Shown here piece by piece: positions 1 to 11,246 of a DNA stretch of 64,000 bases. The notes under the pieces were generated by a model that was not told the origin of the DNA, ran no database searches, and worked only from the letters and a program-made list of their open reading frames with translations. Both the position numbers and the translations under genes were made by a program. Within the stretch, counting starts at the first letter, position 1, and every line of letters starts with the position of its first letter. The stretch covers positions 126,001 to 190,000 of the forward strand of contig JBBHKE010003059.1 in assembly GCA_037447655.1 (NCBI GenBank), written 5' to 3'. This DNA comes from Zygnema cylindricum (lineage: Eukaryota > Streptophyta > Zygnematophyceae > Zygnematales > Zygnemataceae).

Positions 1-229
1 TGTCCAAAGATGCCATATTTGTCATTGCATCTCGTTTTGTTAAGCATTGGCTCGACAAAAGAATGTTCTCTAAGCCACCGTAAAGAGCTTCATGCATGAG
101 ATAAAGTTAATTCAGCAAATATTCAGCTGGACTTTTGCAGGTGACGGTACAGACTTTTACTCGTTAAGGTGCAAAAAATGCTCTTTTGTGGTGGCATTGC
201 TAGCCAACAGTTTTGCGCAAAACCTTGAC

Positions 230-423
230 TACACTGCCCATGACTATAAACAGTAATTCGGTCGCGACTTGTTTTGACCAAAAATCAGAAAATAATGTTA
301 AAAAAACTATTTACGGGAGTGGTCTACAAGTCGCCATGTCTCCATACACTAAATTTGTATTGTGCATTCTAATTCCGCATTTACACTAATAATTCCTTTA
401 CACCAATAACGATGGGCAGTGTA
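230..423. mobile_element. MITE, TACACCG-family, 194 bp, in HST intron 3
   Basis: Ends read TACACTGCCCAT inward from both sides (the right end as ATGGGCAGTGTA), giving terminal inverted repeats bounded by TA. It is closely similar along its length to the element at 56100-56303, sharing the internal stretches AATTCGGTCGCGAC and GCATTTACACTAAT. No coding capacity, so non-autonomous. The TA boundary would fit a Tc1/mariner-type mechanism, but that is inference. Confidence 0.75.
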
Positions 424-437
424 ATGCTTAGACTTAC

Positions 438-2228
438 TTGTCGATATCAGTATCATATATTTGATTGATGCCCACAATGTAGCCATTGCCGCAGAGAAGT
501 GCCAGAAGCCCTCTCAAAGCTTTCGGAACTAAACTCCATTCTATGGCAGCCGGGTTTTCAAGAAGTGCTCTGCTCACCAAAGCTCTGAAAAATGACATAG
601 AACAATCGAGAAAATCAGTTCGTCAACTTCCCTTCAAATTTATGCTCAAAACTTTATCTTAAACAGAGAACATGCCTAGAAATTCTGCAACAATTCAAAC
701 AGGGAGAGAAACATAATACGTGAAAAACAGGATTTCTTTGGCCCTGTGTTTGACATAACTTGCTAGTTTTACCAAAACCATGACATTATTTTAGACAAGA
801 ATGCAGCTAAAAACACAAATAAGCAATGGCGCATTTACAACAGATAAGAAATCTTGTCAACCACTAGTGTTTACAACCAAAAGCCGTTCATTATTGAAGC
901 AGATGAGAAGCCAACAGATTGATGACCCACACGGTTCCCAAAAGTGTCCCTCTGATGGTATGGGGCCGCAAAAACTTCCAAAAGGCAAGCTGAAATTGCA
1001 TTATTTTTTCAGCCAATGGTTGTTCTGACGGTATGTCGTAACCCTCTGTTGCTGAAGCCCCCGCAGCAGCACTGTTTGACACCTGTCAACCAGAATGCAA
1101 CCACCTGTCTACAGATATTCATTTGGTATAAGCTTACTGACACTCAAATAGCCACCTAGCTACAGATATCAATTTTCAGATTTAAGCTTACTTGCATTCA
1201 CTTGCAAAGCTTAGCCACCTGTCTACAGGTATTCATTTGCAGGTATAAGCTTGCTAATATTCATTTCAAAGTATAGCCACCAATTTGAAGATATTCATTT
1301 TCAGGTAATAGGGGAATTGTACAAGCCGTGTCTCTGGCATTGCCCGGGCAATAATCGTAGTATTCGCACAAAATATTGTACAGCTTTGTAAAAACGTAAA
1401 TTTTCCTATACGATTGTGGTGATTACTGGCCAGTGTCACGAGTAATGGCATACGCATAATTATTTTACAACATTCAATTGCAAAACTTAGTCACCTGTCT
1501 AAAAATATTTATATGAAAGTACAACTTACTAGCATTCACTTGACAAAGCTTAGTAACGTGTGTTTGCAGTTTCAAGCTTACTGACGGTCACTTTAGTTTT
1601 CAATTTACTATCTGTCATTAAAAGAACCAGAAAAGAAATGAATGCGGTTGCTTCATTATAGAGTAGAGGTAAGAACAAAATGACTTGTGCAGGATAACAG
1701 GCTAAACAAACTGCAGCTTCTGGTGATATCAGCTAACAAATACATGCTTGAACAAAAGTCAAAATAACCACTAATAGGTACTCTAAAAGTTCAAAGGGTC
1801 GCTGTTTCAGCATTCATGCTTATGCAATTGTCAAGAGAGAGTTTTGGACATTAATTCGAAGACAACCATATGCCTTTGGACAGGTAAACACTAGTAGAAG
1901 ATATCCAATTGTATAAGATAGTGGACCACGTGTGATTCACAAGCTTCACACTTTTTACACTTACCACCAGCCTGGCATTTCTCTGTTTTCTTCTCTGTTG
2001 CTTTAAACACCATCCTGGTAAACCACAGCTTGTTCTGAGAAGATAAAATGATGAAATACCATTGGACAATTCTCCTTTGAATCCGGAAGAATACTTCACA
2101 AAAGCTTTCGGAACCACCTTTTGGTGAACAGTGCCTGAGTAATCATGATAATTAACAGTAGTATCTTTTAGGGAAATTCCTGAACCAATACTCGCTTTAC
2201 AACAAAAATTAGATGCAAAACAAGCCAT
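438..2228 (-). CDS. HST: Homogentisate solanesyltransferase, 5' part (exons 1-3; gene continues off the left edge)
   Basis: UbiA-superfamily prenyltransferase that joins homogentisate to solanesyl diphosphate in the plastid envelope, a committed step of plastoquinone-9 synthesis. Exons: 1965-2228 (ATG at 2228, 88 residues, Cys/Ser/Lys-rich and plastid-transit-like), 931-1082 and 438-584. Phases fit at both junctions. Exon 2 carries [13 protein letters not shown], the typical HST start of the first membrane helix. Exon 3 carries [17 protein letters not shown] (about residues 171-187), which holds the first Asp-rich NxxxDxxxD substrate/Mg site. The IRGT and [10 protein letters not shown] stretches favour HST over the related homogentisate phytyltransferase. 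The remaining helices and second Asp motif must lie left of base 1; I found no further exon in 1-437. Intron 1 holds a ~62 bp tandem array interrupted by a MITE. Intron 3 holds a MITE at 230-423. Exon 1 is the least certain part because transit peptides are not conserved. Confidence 0.9.
1086..1612. repeat. ~62 bp tandem array in HST intron 1, split by an inserted element
   Basis: About six diverged units containing CCACCTGTCTACAG, GATATTCATTT and AAGCTTACT repeat from 1086 to 1308 and again from about 1470 to 1612. On the gene's strand each unit carries a CAG-GTGG core resembling the true exon 2 acceptor (GACAG|GTGTC at 1082) and some carry a donor-like CAAGTAAGC. The array is interrupted by the repeat at 1309-1463, so the array predates that insertion. 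Confidence 0.75.
1309..1463. mobile_element. ~150 bp dispersed repeat, family D, copy 1
   Basis: Begins ATAGGGGAATTGTACAAGCC and ends near GGCATACGCATAATTAT. Related copies lie at 22685-22830 (ACAGGGGAATTGTACGAGCC) and 39647-39800. Shared features are a GTACAAT core, GGTGATTACTGG/GGTGACTACGGG and a final GTAATRG. No ORF. Likely a MITE; its ends are poorly preserved here. Confidence 0.6.
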
Positions 2229-3198
2229 AGGAGAGATTTACAAACTGGAGTTGTGAAAGTCAGAAGAATGGCATAGTCAGGAACAATAGTTAGAGAAAGC
2301 TCAAAAAATTGCTGAAAGGTCGAGAGAACATTCTTAAGAGTGAGTACAATTCACTCCTCATGGTATAATAAACTACGAAACACCATGAGAGGGAAATCTA
2401 CAGTACTGTACACCGCCAATCGTTATTAGCGTTGTGTACGCTAATTCCGTCCCGCTTTTTTTTATTTTATTTCTCAAATAGAATTATCCACACTATTTAA
2501 AAAAAACCCTAATTCTTAATTAGAATGGACGATTTCTTCGAAAATTTTCAAATTCCCAATTAGCGTAAACCACGCTAATTATTTGTATACGCTAAAAAAA
2601 CTTACACGCTAATAACGATTGGCGGTGTAGCTCCCGGAGACAAGACTGGAAATTAGATTTGCTTTCGTGGACCATTGAAATTATGCCACCAAGGATAATT
2701 CTTTTGTTCCCATGTAATTTTATCCGCAGGTCAGTTGGAAAGGTGGAGCATCTTCACATGGAGATGGTTAACACTCCCAGATATAATTGCGGATTAAGGG
2801 CTCTCCACGTAGGCTCGTATGTCACGGGAACAATACTAAAATAGTGTGATTCGGAACTTCGAACTACTCCCTTAAATAGTTTTTGTAACACTATTTTATG
2901 ATTTTCGGCCAGAAAAAGTCGCGTTCGAAGTACTTATCCGCTCTAATAACGTTGGACATTGGACTGAATAGTGCCGTACTGTACTGTACTGTGGTGTAGG
3001 TCAAATGTGCGAATACAGTTGGAACGCTTTCTATGATGATGCTCCATTGGCTCAGTTTATCCGTTCTGAAATTCAGTTACAGCCTCATTCCTTGATGCAC
3101 CGGCTCTATGATTACAGGTAGAAATGATAGCGTGACACGCGGGTAGTTGAACAATACAGATCCGTCAAATCACTTTTTCACCTTAACCGTAGCCGTCA
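2229..3198. other. Intergenic region between divergent HST and uS14 genes
   Basis: Shared upstream region of two divergently transcribed genes. It contains a complete MITE (2409-2629) and a degraded relative of the 56100 element at about 2838-2965 (inverted; GGCCAGAAAAAGTCGC is recognisable). Nothing coding is recognised. Confidence 0.6.
2409..2629. mobile_element. MITE, TACACCG-family, 221 bp
   Basis: Left end TACACCGCCAATCGTTATTA and right end, read on the other strand, the same: TAATAACGATTGGCGGTGTA. That is a near-perfect 20 bp terminal inverted repeat bounded by TA. The interior is AT-rich with no ORF. It is one of the best-preserved members of the window's commonest element family. Confidence 0.85.
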
Positions 3199-3207
3199 AA
3201 ACCCTAA
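3199..3207 (+). promoter_or_regulatory. Telo-box (AAACCCTAA) upstream of uS14
   Basis: AAACCCTAA lies about 670 bp before the uS14 start codon and upstream of a pyrimidine-rich tract at 3356-3425 that could be 5' UTR. In land plants this motif is typical of ribosomal-protein gene promoters. Its function here is inferred from position and gene class; the transcription start is not known. Confidence 0.4.
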
Positions 3208-3600
3208 ATCTAACGGATCTGCTGAACCGTAAATAAGCAGCATCGACGTGACATGTCATTGGAAATCCGAACCCTGAACTGAAACGTATAATTTTTTTCA
3301 GGCGGCCTTAGAGACGTCCTTTTGCACAGTTTGCTATCCAGTCAGGTATGGCGTCTCAATCCTCTCTCTCTCCTCTATTTCTCTATCTTTCTCTTTCTCT
3401 CTTTCTCTCTTTCTCTCTTCTGCTACGTCTACGTCCAAACATCGCTTAGGCCATTCTCGCCTTCTTTTCTTTTTTTAATGTTCCTTTGCATTTATCTCCT
3501 TTATTCCGTTTTCCTCACATCTTTCCTAGTCTCCTGAATCTGTCAGCAGATTGCTCTTTCTTTTCCTGTTTGGTTTATTTTGAGCATTTGAAGTTTTAAA

Positions 3601-3870
3601 CCATGGTCCACTTCAATTTTGAATCTGTATTTCCTGGTTTTTGGCCAGGGTTTTTCCCTTTCCTTCCCCTGTCTTAAAAGACCCTCAAAACACTTAGACT
3701 CCGTGGTGAACTACTGTGATTTTTTTTACCTCTTAATTTTAGGCAATTTTAAGTTCCTGACCTTTTCCACTTAAATCGGGAATGTGTATTTGCTGTTTTT
3801 TGCCAGGGTTTTCCTTAGGGTCCTCCTTCCCTCCCCTGTCTTAAGAGACTCTTATAGTCATTCAGACGCC
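3601..3870 (+). repeat. Two tandem copies of the uS14 start-exon region
   Basis: About 160 bp is duplicated. The upstream copy (3601-3730) and the copy leading into the real start (3763-3895) share TCCACTT, TTTTTGGCCAGGGTTTT, CCCCTGTCTTAAAAGA and a final GACTCCGTGG / GACGCCATGG. In the upstream copy the start codon reads GTG and the coding part has decayed. Confidence 0.7.
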
Positions 3871-6818
3871 ATGGGTCACCAGGCAGTGTGGAACTCCCAC
3901 CCTGCAAAGTACGGACAAGGTTCTCGTCTCTGGTAAAGTCCCCATAAACCCTAAAAACCTTAAAACCCTTAAAAACATTTCGCTGAAACCTTCTATTATG
4001 CTGATGTTTCTTCTTTTTTATTCCAAGGTTGTTGTCCCTGGCTAGTGACCTTCAAAATATTAACAACCCTAAAAGTCCTTTATCTTTTTTATTTTTTCAT
4101 TCTAAGTCTCTCGTCTCTCATAAGTCTCCCTTGAAACCCTAGAAACCTTTTTGTCAACCTCTTACATTTTGCTGGTCATTCACACTCTTTATTTTTTCGT
4201 TTTTAGTTCAATATGAATTTTGTCAACCTCTTATATCCTGGGTTTTTCTCCTTCATTGGTTAGTTTTGTTCATGCAATATGATTTTTTTAACCACTTATA
4301 TTTCATCTTTTTAAATTTCACTTTTTAATTTTAGTTCAATATTTCCCTTTCCCCTCATGTCATAATCATTCGAATCCATATGCACCTTTTTTTCAGATAG
4401 CCCTCGTGATTTATTGTTTTTTGTCTTCTATTTTCTCTTGTGCCCCATTCTTCCCCAATATTGCTGGTGTCTGAAAATAAAAGCCGGATCTTTTTCCTGG
4501 CTTCCGCTTTTATTGACTTTACTGTGCTTGAGGTAATTCTGAAAGTATCAGTGTTTGTGTTTTATCTCGCCTCGGTTTTCCCTTTGTTTTTCATATCTTC
4601 TTTTATATGACTGCATTTGTCGTCTGCAGTTAGATTTTTTTGTACATGACCTACGTACTCAAGACTTCAACTTTTATGTATATCCCGTATGTTATTTAGT
4701 TCTGTGGAATGAGTCAAACAAAGAAAACTTATCGATTCTACTGAATCCTTCGCTATTGTTTCATTCAATGAAGCGATGTAACCTGGAAACTGGGATTCTT
4801 GCTGCTAAATGTTTTAACCTGTCTCTTCTTTACAGTTCGTTGTGGATTCCTTTCGACACTACACACAATTTTACACACATTTTTCCATTTGCTTTTGTGT
4901 CAAAAAGATTAAGTTTTTTCGTTTACAAAAATAGTCACCAAGTGTATTGAAATTCAGCTACAGGGTTCTTGAAAAAGAAAACTAAAAGTGAAATCTAACA
5001 AAAGGAGTCAATTAAACTATTTTTATTTTCACGTGATTGGTTACAGCGATATATTTGTCGCTCTTTACAAAGCTTTCATCCAATCTGGGTTCTTTGTCGT
5101 TATGTGCTTTAATTCGACTTTTTTTCTCATTAGCATTATTAGGTTTCTGTCCTTTAATCCGTTTAGGAGTCCCAACCTAGAGACGTCTTTTTAAACTTTC
5201 TAGGTTTCAGAAGAACGGACCATTTTATTTGATTTGATTTCCTACATTTTAGTTTTTATGAATGACTTATTCTTGCCAATTCTGTTATCTCGTAAAGTTT
5301 GTTTAATTGTCATGGCTGCCCTCCCCTCCCCTTTTTTCTGGTGAAGCTCACTGGTCATAACACGAACAATGTTGCCCTTTTTCAATGAATGAGAACTTAG
5401 GTCAAGGAGTTGAATTTCCTTAGTCATTTTTCCTTAGTCAGTTTCTGGAGCCGAATATACGGCACATTTTGAAATGGTGTCCTTTTTTTTTTTGAAGTAA
5501 GTATGCAGTGATCTTAGGGATTAGTGAGGAAGTATACTATCTTAGAAAACTAATTTTATTGGCTGCTTTCTCTATGAGGTGTATCGATTATAACAGCTAC
5601 ATTGTTGCCCGCCTTGAATGAGTTTTTAGGTCAAGGTTTTGAAAGTCATAAATTCTCGCTGCTTTTTTTCTGTTTTTTTGTTAATAAGGGTTACAATTAA
5701 AATAGCTTTTAGGTCGAGAAATTGAAAATCCCCTCTCTTTTTTTGCAGCCGAGTGTGCGGTAATTGCCACGGATTGGTGAGGAAGTACGGACTCAACACT
5801 TGCAGGCAGTGCTTCCGTATCTATGCCAAGGACATTGGCTTCATTAAGGTACTTTCTATTTTTGATTGGCCTTGTTGGAGTACTTCTGATTTTCTGTTGG
5901 CTTCACTGAGGCTTTTTCCTGTTTCCTTTAACTTATTGAGGGACTTTCGATTTTCTATTCACTTCATTTAGGTGTTTTCTATTTTTTTGCATTCAGCATG
6001 CATGTGTATTTTCTGTTCATAATTAGATCTGTGGATTTAGGGTTTTTTAAGATTGTTTAGGGTGTTTTTTGCTCTGTCCTTTCCTGGGCTACAGAGATTC
6101 CATTGTTTGCATGGAAGGGGATTATTAGGACCAGGGATCATGAGTTGGTTGTACGGAATCATTCATCATCAATCAAACCCTCTTGCAATAGAGTGTTTTG
6201 AAAACTTTTTCCAATCTTTTTTAGGAGCTATTTAAATCATATTGCTCCTTTACTTATTAAGTTTTTCGTCTGTCTTTATTTTGGGGACTAAAGTAAAAAC
6301 TCGATTGTGAGAATAGCTCATTTGAAAGATGGTTTTTTGGTCTAGTACGAGAGGTCTGGTTTACAGAGGCCTGAAAGTGGCTGGCCATTATGGAACGCTT
6401 TTCCACTCAAATTATTTAGGGTTACCTTATTAACTCACTAAATTGTTATGTCATTGTTAAGGTATTAGAACATAGGGTAATTAATTTGCGTTTGTGATCA
6501 TGTCATGCTACCCATATTTTCTGATAAATTATGATTTACTAAGCCTCTTAGACTTGCGATCACTTGCAATCAAGTCAACAGTGGTTAAATTCAGTGGTTC
6601 CTTTTGTTTTGGTTTTTTGGCTCCTTTACAGTCTTTGCGTAAAGTGACATATTTAAGCATGTTAATGACATCTTCATGATGTTTTTTCCTCCATGGTTTT
6701 TATCTTATTTTTGTTGCATGTACATCTGCCATTTGGCCTTGGTTTTCCGATTGCCAATATTGGTTTCCGTCGATTTCATTTTGACCCACATTTTTTTTTT
6801 CACGCGCAGTACAAGTAA
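3871..6818 (+). CDS. RPS29: Small-subunit ribosomal protein uS14 (S29), cytosolic
   Basis: Zinc-ribbon protein of the 40S head near the decoding site. Exons: 3871-3932, 5749-5848, 6810-6818, joining in phase to 56 residues, the usual S29 length. The start reads [11 protein letters not shown], followed by [15 protein letters not shown]. The four zinc cysteines sit in CRVCGNC and NTCRQCF, and the protein ends KDIGFIKYK. The first Cys codon (TGC) is split by intron 1. The last exon encodes only Tyr-Lys-stop. Introns are 1.8 kb and 1.0 kb, very long for such a short gene, and are largely built of tandem copies of the neighbouring exon edges (see findings). A telo-box lies upstream. The identity is certain from sequence; only the 5' UTR is undefined. 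Confidence 0.97.
5340..5990 (+). repeat. Tandem copies of both edges of uS14 exon 2
   Basis: Upstream, 5441-5545 is a degenerate copy of the acceptor and first part of exon 2 (GGAGCCGAATATACGGCAC, then GGATTAGTGAGGAAGTA, versus GCAGCCGAGTGTGCGGTAA and GGATTGGTGAGGAAGTA). A shared lead-in (TTTTAGGTCRAG..TTGAAA) occurs three times at about 5395, 5620 and 5705. Downstream, the donor region GGCTTCATTAAG|GTACTTTC repeats about every 45 bp to 5985, as GGCTTCACTGAGGCTTTTTC, TTATTGAGGGACTTTCG and ACTTCATTTAGGTGTTTTC. Confidence 0.65.
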
Positions 6819-8329
6819 GTCAACCGGATGGGCAAAAATCGATGCTGAGAGTGAGCTTCAAGGATGCAAATTTTTGCAACAATGGAGAAAGAAAAGAAAA
6901 AGGCTCCTGTGGAAAAGAAAACTTAGTAGAGAACCATCCTAATAGGCTATTCGCCTATTTTGGGTGCCTCTTCGGTTTTTAGACCAGAGTGTGGAATGGG
7001 CAGTACATATCGCCCTTGGGAAATCACAATATATGGAAACACCATTGTCATTTTGAAAAAGAAGGGCTAAATTCAAAAGTTGTTGTTTTGTGGATCAATC
7101 ATGTCAAAACATTTTATATGTTTTGTAATCCATGGCTTGTATGGTGAGGCCTGGAGCCTTTACCTCGGCTGATGCGGTTGTTGCAACAATAACTTGTTAG
7201 ACTCCCTTGCAATCATCAATACTTTGGCAATTACTAATTTTTTGTGCAATCCTTGATGTGTTATCCGGTGTCAAGTTGTTGGTCTCCTTGTTCATTAATG
7301 ACCAACTCACATGAAGTTTTGTTCTACACCGTGTACTTTTTAGCATTAATGTTTCTTTCCCCTCTTAAATCGGCTCTTTTCGCACACTTCTCAGATTGTT
7401 AATCCAATGGTTGTGACGGTAAGGTACGACCGTTGCCTTCCACATAACACTACAAAGAAATTTGGCACATTTGTACGGAGAAAAGTTGATGTAAATGGCA
7501 AAAAAAAAATGCTTTAAGGATTCACCGTGTATAGTACTGGTATGTCTACATTTTGGAGAATTTATGGCAATTTAAGATTTTCCAAAAAAAAACGTTTTCA
7601 GTTGGTTTGCAAAATGAAGTTAAAATAATGTAACCTGATTATTTGGATTGCCTAGATTATTTGGAGATTTCGGAGTCTCTGATGTGAGATGACAGGTGAT
7701 ACAATCCTCGGTTTAAACCACTCGTTAGTATTGTGTAGATTTGAGCAAATCTGGGATGAAAAGGAAAAGTGGAATAATTTATGGAGCAAGGAGAAAGGGG
7801 GTTCTAACGGATGCAAAATGGCGTAGCAAAAAAAATCTTGGGGCAGCATTAATGGGCGATCAAAGGAACCTCTATGTCCAAAGGATGTTCATGTCTATTA
7901 CTAAATTTCGCATTAGTCTTTTGACAAATCATGTTGTATGTCGCCGTATTCAGTATGCTGAGTGTTTTGGTCGTCGACAAAAGTCACTGCTGAAATGAAG
8001 TTGACCACAAAAACCAAAAAAACAATGCATGCAGTGGATCTAGGAAATCCTAACAAAGTTTCAGTGAAAAATCAAACATTTTAGACCATACTACTCTAGC
8101 GTCTGCACAAAAAGACAAAAAATGCTAAGGAATTGAGATGGTAAACCATCTGAGTACATGGGACCAAAGGAAACGAATAACAAGAACAGAGGAACTGAAA
8201 AACGGAACACTGGGAGAAACAACCAAAAAGAGAATAATAGCGTTAAGAAGACTATTAATTACTCTACGGCATTTATAAAAGAGCCCTGACATTTCTCGCT
8301 GCCATCATCCCTTGTGTCTCGGCCGATAC
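6819..8329. other. Intergenic, no gene recognised; ends in a family-C repeat
   Basis: The first part is presumably the uS14 3' UTR. No conserved ORF is seen. A reversed copy of the hairpin-ended repeat family lies at about 8133-8230 (GATGGTAAACCATCTGAG near 8139). Confidence 0.5.
8133..8230 (-). repeat. Hairpin-ended dispersed repeat, family C, copy 1
   Basis: On the minus strand it reads ..TTTTTCAGTT.., then ACTCAGATGGTTTACCATC. The last 14 bases, GATGGTTTACCATC, form a short perfect stem with a TTA loop. Related copies lie at 18838-19000, 35976-36185 and 36473-36690. Confidence 0.55.
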
Positions 8330-9225
8330 TCTTCCTTCCGCATACCGCTTCTCTTTTCACTTCTCATTTCTCTTCTCTTCTCAGTTCACTTTTCTCTTCC
8401 CTGTTCGCTTCTCTTATCGCTTCTCTTTTCACTTCATTTTTCGCTTCTCTTTTCGCTTCTCTACTCGCTTCTCTTCTCGCTTCTTCTCTTCTCACGTCTT
8501 CTCTTCTCGCTTCTTCTCTTCTCGCTTCTTCTCCTCTCGCTGCTTCTCTTCTCGCTGCTTCTCTTCTCGATTTTCTTCTCGCTTCACTTCTCGCTCTTCT
8601 TCTTGCTTCACTTCTCGCTTCTCTTTTCGCTTCGCTTCTTGCTTCGCTTTTCGCTTCGCTTCTCGCTTCTCTTCTCGCTTCTCTTTTCGCTTCTCTTCTC
8701 GCTTCTCTTCTCGCTTCTTCTCTTCTCGCGTCTTCTCTTCTCGCTGCTTCTCTTCTCGCTTCTCTTCTTGCTTTTCTTCTCGCTTCTCTTCTCCCTTCTC
8801 TTCTCCCTTCTCTTTTCCCTTCTTTTCTCCCTTCTCTTCTCCATTCTCCTCTCGCTTCTCTTCTCGCTTCATTTCTGGCTTCTCTTCTTGCTTCTCTTCT
8901 CCCTTCTCTTCTCCCTTCTCTTCTCTCTTCTCTTCTCCATTCTCCTCTCGCTTCTCTTCTCGCTGCTTCTCTTCTCGCTTCTCTTCTTGCTTTTCTTCTC
9001 GCTTCTCTTCTCGCTGCTTCTCTTCTCCCTTCTCTTCTCCCTTAACTTCTCGCTTCTCTTCTCGCTTCTCTTCTAGCTTCTCTTCTCCCTTCTCTTCTCG
9101 CTTCTCTTCTCGCTTCTCTTCTCCCTTCTCTTCTCCCTTCTCTTCTCCCTTCTCTTCCCGCTTCTCTTCTCGCTTCGCTTCTCGCTTCTCTTCTCGCTCT
9201 TCTTCTCGCTTCTCTTTTCCTAAGG
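8330..9225. repeat. ~900 bp CTTCTCGCTT satellite
   Basis: A continuous pyrimidine-rich array whose unit is a 10-15 bp variant of CTTCTCGCTTCT, with blocks of CTTCTCCCTTCT in the second half. Stops are absent in several frames for hundreds of bases on both strands, giving long artefactual ORFs of Ser/Leu/Phe repeats or Glu/Lys/Arg repeats. I see no splice sites or family similarity to support coding. Confidence 0.9.
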
Positions 9226-10546
9226 CAATATGTTTTATCCCTCCCATCACTTTAGTCAAGATGCCCACCTTCCCTTCTCTGGTTTTACAGTCGACTATAA
9301 GGATCCACAAGTGATTTCTCATAATATTCTCTTCACCATTCGTTTTAATCTTCTTGAAACACTTTCTTCTCTCTCTCTCTTGTCCGGGCCCCCTCCAGCT
9401 TTGTTGATGACTACACATTTTTCTTCATTTTTTCGTTTCACTTGAAACCTGTTCACTTCTTGGTTTTGAGCACTGGCGAATTCTCGAAATTATGATGCCA
9501 AAATTATGAATTATGAGGTGACCGACATGTTTAATCGAGCATTTGGGCATGTTTTGCTCGAAAGATAACCGAAGGTGAAAGAAATTGAAATCCATCCTTA
9601 GATTCTCTCTTTGCCTCCCTCCCTCCCCCTCCCCCTCCCCCTACCCCTCCCCCTCCCTCTCCCCTCCCCTATGGAACACTTTCACTTCCTGGTCATACTG
9701 CGTTTCCAATGATGTTCAAATTTTGAAATGTTAACATCCGTTTTTTCCTCCGGTACTTTATCCGGTTTTTTCAATTTTTTCAGACTACTCACACCCACGA
9801 GAATCACGTGAAAATTCAGATGAAAGAAAAATAAGAAAGCAAAATTTCGTCCATCCTCTAAACTTTCCATCGATCAAAAATTCCTGTATCTCATAAACTC
9901 GAGCCATACGTCATTCGCAAACGCCAACGTTCTAAATGAATTTTGATCTCCGTTCTTCTTTCAACCTTCTTCCATTTGCATTAACGTAATTCTTATTTGG
10001 CTTTGAATTTTATCCTCGCTTGGGTGCCTTTGTAGTGTGCTCATGCGACCATTCCTCTTTCAGCCCAATGCCATTTATTTGGAGCCGAGCAAATCCTGGC
10101 ACATGGCTCTGTTTGGAACATTATCACAATTATTGTGAGACAGGCGAGGTTTTGTTTCCTGCGAAGTCTCACATATCCCTGAGTGCCGAATTGGTCTTCT
10201 ACGTGACCGTGCTTCTATTTTCCGAAGACATTGTTTTGGCAAATCGAAATAGTTAATGCACACCATGTTCTGGAATATTTTGAATGATCCCAAATTTTTG
10301 TGCGAGTTGTACATTTAGAAACATTGCTTTGGAAAATTTCAACTCTCACAGAGCTGTGGGTCAAGCTGGGCAAGATGCTTGTTTAGTAAAGGAGAAAAAA
10401 TTAGCACATCAAGATAGTAGTTTACAAGTTTCTCATGGAGGGTGGGATATTTGATTGCTTGGTTTATTTGGCTCACCCAAGGGCGTCACTCCGCTTTCTA
10501 AACGTCTTTCCATCAGCAGCACATTTTTCTCCCTCATTATTAGCAG
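9226..10546. other. Intergenic, no gene recognised
   Basis: Contains a short C-rich tract at about 9607-9670 (CCCTCCCCCT type). I see no conserved coding sequence or RNA gene. Confidence 0.4.
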
Positions 10547-11101
10547 TACACCGCGAATTGTTATTAGTGTCAAAGTTTAATTAGTGTTGAAAATAAATTA
10601 TCGTTATTAATGCTAATTAGGAATTTGAAAATTTTCAAAATAAAGGTGTATTCTAATTTTGGTGTTAATGTTAATTTGGGAGTTGCAAAAAAAGGAATTA
10701 TCGCCGTACAATTGTATACATTAATATATGTATCTGTACAAAATATTAGAAATCGTACGCCGTCGCGAAATTTACATATCTGTACATGTCAGACTAATTT
10801 ATGGCAGTTATGCGACCAGATTGAATCCCGTTTTTTGAGTGCACGTTCCTATGCGTGCGCGTCTGATTTAATTCATTTTTTGTATTTTTTTACTTGAAAA
10901 GGTACATTTATGTACGGTCGGACATCGACCGTACACCACACTATTTAGATCTTATTGTGCTTTCGTTCTTTACGCTATTTTGTACTGTACCTTAATTAGC
11001 GTAAAGGAAAAAATAAAATCATGTATATTATTTAAGAAAAAAAACCAAAATTTCAGGAACCCAAATTAGAGTTATATACTCTAATAACGATTTGCGGTGT
11101 A
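10547..11101. mobile_element. Long TACACCG-family element, 555 bp, copy 1
   Basis: Left end TACACCGCGAATTGTTATTA, right end TAATAACGATTTGCGGTGTA. Its interior (about 10640-11030) matches the reverse complement of 23480-23870, including GTACGGTCGGACATCGACCG, the AGTGCACG..GCGTGCGCGTCTGA block and GGTACATTTATGTAC. A third, more diverged copy follows immediately at 11247-11746. No transposase ORF, so non-autonomous. Confidence 0.8.
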
Positions 11102-11246
11102 CCTTCTTTGGCAGATTTTCAATTTCTCAGTTCCATTAGTTGCTTCATTATCTCTCCTGGAATTTATTGATTTCATTCCATTTTTTTTCGTTTATTCCAT
11201 TTTCAAGATTCTTTCATGCTCATACAAAAATTTGTTCATTCACTAC

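Noticed and set aside
8312-9418. Very long open frames on both strands (up to 308 codons) across the CTTCTCGCTT array
   Set aside because: Frames are open only because a short stop-free unit repeats. Products are Ser/Leu/Phe or Glu/Lys/Arg repeats with no splice signals or family match.
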